From NCBI GenBank assembly GCA_905215635.1, contig CAJMQX010000060.1:1-5165 (forward strand): 5,165 bases of DNA, written 5' to 3'. Source of the DNA: an uncultured bacterium. Lineage in GTDB: Bacteria > Bacillota_I > Bacilli_A > RF39 > UBA660. This document shows positions 5,111-5,165 of this stretch, piece after piece. Numbering within the stretch: position 1 is the first letter of the stretch; each line of letters starts with the position of its first letter. The notes under the pieces were generated by a model. That model searched no databases and was not told the DNA's origin. It saw only the letters and a program-made list of their open reading frames with translations. The translations under genes were made by a program, and so were the position numbers.

Positions 5111-5165
5111 AGGTTCTATAATATTTAGTGGGTGTAAATAAAACGTCCACTAATTTTTATTTATA
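5111..5165 (+). other. Hairpin at right edge; possible insertion-sequence end or plus-strand terminator
   Basis: On the plus strand TTAGTGGGTGT (5125-5135) can pair with ACGTCCACTAA (5143-5153) through 11 pairs, two of them G-U, around loop AAATAAA, followed by TTTTTATTTAT. On the minus strand only the outer seven pairs stay contiguous, so the structure favours a plus-strand RNA. TTAACG-N17-TATAAT (5094-5122) just before it resembles a plus-strand promoter, but its predicted start (about 5129) lies inside the hairpin. No open frame in 5100-5165 continues off the edge convincingly. The region could be the terminal repeat of an insertion sequence whose body lies beyond 5165; this is a guess. 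Confidence 0.4.

Noticed and set aside
1..5165. CRISPR array, toxin-antitoxin pair or phage genes
   Set aside because: No regularly spaced repeats, no small adjacent toxin/antitoxin-like pair, and no structural, integrase or nuclease motifs were found.

Overview
The window is very AT-rich (roughly a quarter G+C by eye). All eight confidently called genes, seven protein-coding and one tRNA, read on the minus strand, so transcription runs from high to low coordinates. Purine-rich Shine-Dalgarno sites, rho-independent terminators, TTGACA/TATAAT-type promoters often carrying an extended TG, and A/T-ending codons point to a low-GC Firmicute or Mollicutes-related bacterium, possibly an uncultured gut lineage. 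TGG encodes tryptophan and the genes called here end in TAA or TAG. The species cannot be named from the sequence.

Layout in transcription order. (1) 5165-5071: a plus-strand hairpin followed by a T-rich stretch, perhaps the end of an insertion sequence lying mostly outside the window, then a minus-strand terminator. (2) 5069-2864: a three-gene operon with a strong extended-10 promoter (5069-5041). It encodes a two-helix membrane protein, a 139-aa protein with an internal repeat, and a 324-aa protein with a metalloprotease-like but degenerate motif arrangement. It ends in a palindromic terminator that begins inside the last stop codon. None of the three has a recognised function. (3) 2864-2161: a 5-formyltetrahydrofolate cyclo-ligase gene whose extended -10 box predicts transcription starting at the A of its ATG (a leaderless mRNA), followed by tRNA-Arg(CCU) with its own promoter and a shared terminator. 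(4) 2165-1202: a TPR protein with its own promoter and terminator. (5) 1193-1: an ECF-type sigma factor overlapping by 8 bases a single-pass membrane protein, probably its anti-sigma factor, which runs off the left edge.

The clearest functional module is the sigma/anti-sigma pair: the membrane protein probably holds the sigma factor until a surface signal frees it, and an ECF-like box upstream of the sigma gene suggests autoregulation. The cyclo-ligase and tRNA are housekeeping genes. The three-gene operon is the least explained part. Intergenic regions are extremely compact, with terminators and promoters abutting or overlapping. Two annotated starts were moved to better ribosome-binding sites (sigma factor to 1145, 139-aa protein to 4297).
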